From UBA12018 sp051656605 (GTDB lineage Bacteria > Bacteroidota > Bacteroidia > Bacteroidales > CAMTPD01), in assembly GCA_051656605.1 (NCBI GenBank), contig JBOGCF010000017.1:1-64000 (forward strand): a stretch of 64,000 nucleotides of DNA. The letters are read 5' to 3'. How positions within the stretch are numbered: the first letter of the stretch is position 1; each line of letters starts with the position of its first letter. The translations under genes and the position numbers were made by a program. Shown one piece after another: positions 63,554 through 64,000 of the stretch. The notes beneath the pieces were generated by a model that had not been told where the DNA came from, searched no databases, and saw only the letters and a program-made list of their open reading frames with translations.

Positions 63554-64000
63554 ATGAAGAAGTTTTTACTATCGGTAGCAATAGCCGGACTTACCTTTGG
63601 TGCTTCGGCACAGAACATCAAATTACCTGCTCCGCAGAAAACGGGTGGCAAACCGCTGATGGAAGTACTTAACGAGAGAGAGTCGAATCGTGCCTTTGCG
63701 AACAAAGACCTATCGAATCAAACACTTTCAAATCTATTGTGGGCTGCCTGGGGCTTTAATCGTGAAAACAAACGCACAGCGCCATCTTCGCGAGACAGAC
63801 AAGAAATCGATGTATATGTTTTATTGAAAAAAGGGACATACATCTACGATGCAAAAGCAAATACGCTGATCGAAGTTTCGAAAAAAGACTTGAGAAGCTT
63901 TGCCGGCACTCAGGAGTTTGTAGCATCGGCTCCGGTCAACTTAGTTTATGTATGTAACAAAAATAAGATTTCGGGCAAGGATGATCAGGCTTTGATCGAG
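63554..64000 (+). CDS. Secreted nitroreductase-family protein (SagB-like), partial at 3' end
   Basis: 149 codons are visible before the window ends. Signal peptide (MKKFLLSVAIAGLTFGASAQ), then the FMN-dependent nitroreductase start: ESNRAFANKDLSNQTLSNLLWAAWGFNRENKRTAPSSRD. That RAF...LSNLLWAA-G-NR...APSSRD pattern is the SagB/ThcOx-like branch. Reduction substrate unknown. An exported flavoprotein of this kind is common in Bacteroidota. Confidence 0.88.
   Translation, partial: MKKFLLSVAIAGLTFGASAQNIKLPAPQKTGGKPLMEVLNERESNRAFANKDLSNQTLSNLLWAAWGFNRENKRTAPSSRDRQEIDVYVLLKKGTYIYDAKANTLIEVSKKDLRSFAGTQEFVASAPVNLVYVCNKNKISGKDDQALIE

Overview
The window looks like a chromosomal segment of a Bacteroidota bacterium, most likely order Bacteroidales. 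The reasons are a SusC/SusD pair, a two-domain hybrid kinase with an NtrC-type regulator, an N-succinylornithine-type carbamoyltransferase next to proB-proA, a DUF3467 gene near rpoC, promoters of the TTTG-N19-TAnnTTTG type, and little use of Shine-Dalgarno sites. I cannot name the genus or species from sequence alone.

Region by region: 1-2.5 kb holds a patch of palindromic repeats and a GH2 glycosidase. 2.6-4 kb is a tandem duplication of a small secreted-protein gene whose second copy has decayed. 4-8 kb is a two-gene signalling operon (hybrid histidine kinase, then sigma-54 activator). 8-11.7 kb has a lysine/glutamate-rich LEA-like secreted protein, a beta-propeller lipoprotein and a membrane-anchored TPR/HTH regulator. 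11.7-15.5 kb is proline metabolism: proC converges on the proline-degradation genes, with a shared terminator between them. 15.7-18.9 kb carries a small membrane protein, an outer-membrane beta-barrel protein and a PH-like membrane protein.

18.9-26.5 kb is an accessory island. A hipB gene with a truncated hipA/hipS remnant, an RHH/YafQ toxin-antitoxin pair, a 5'-truncated fic gene and a hicA/hicB pair (hicA start disrupted) sit inside two nested sets of direct repeats. Next to them is a 1355-residue NACHT-type STAND ATPase, a plausible anti-phage protein. 26.5-27.85 kb has no convincing gene but is full of structure: G/T-biased repeats, strong hairpins and a 22-bp-period direct repeat.

27.85-33.6 kb returns to housekeeping: an XRE-cupin regulator with an acyl/acetyl-CoA ligase, then proB-proA-argF'. 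33.9-36.3 kb has DUF3467, an AraC regulator and a secreted EEP-family hydrolase. 36.4-49.3 kb is the transcription/translation superoperon on the minus strand, in the order tRNA-Thr, Tyr, Gly, Thr, tuf, tRNA-Trp, secE, nusG, rplK, rplA, rplJ, rplL, rpoB, rpoC. It is preceded by xerC-hpf and rpsU. 51-54.7 kb has an aminopeptidase P, a gamma-carbonic-anhydrase-like protein and a CBM9-like lipoprotein. 55-58.3 kb has a helicase-like protein with an aberrant P-loop, a flavodoxin/ferredoxin fusion, another palindromic-repeat patch and a DUF1622 protein. The window ends with susC-susD and the start of a secreted nitroreductase-like gene cut by the edge.

Proline metabolism is split between biosynthesis (proB, proA, proC) and degradation (proline dehydrogenase, pruA). 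The most notable accessory content is the nested toxin-antitoxin/NACHT island and the dispersed palindromes found at three places in the window. All functional statements are from reading translations and known family motifs; no searches were run.
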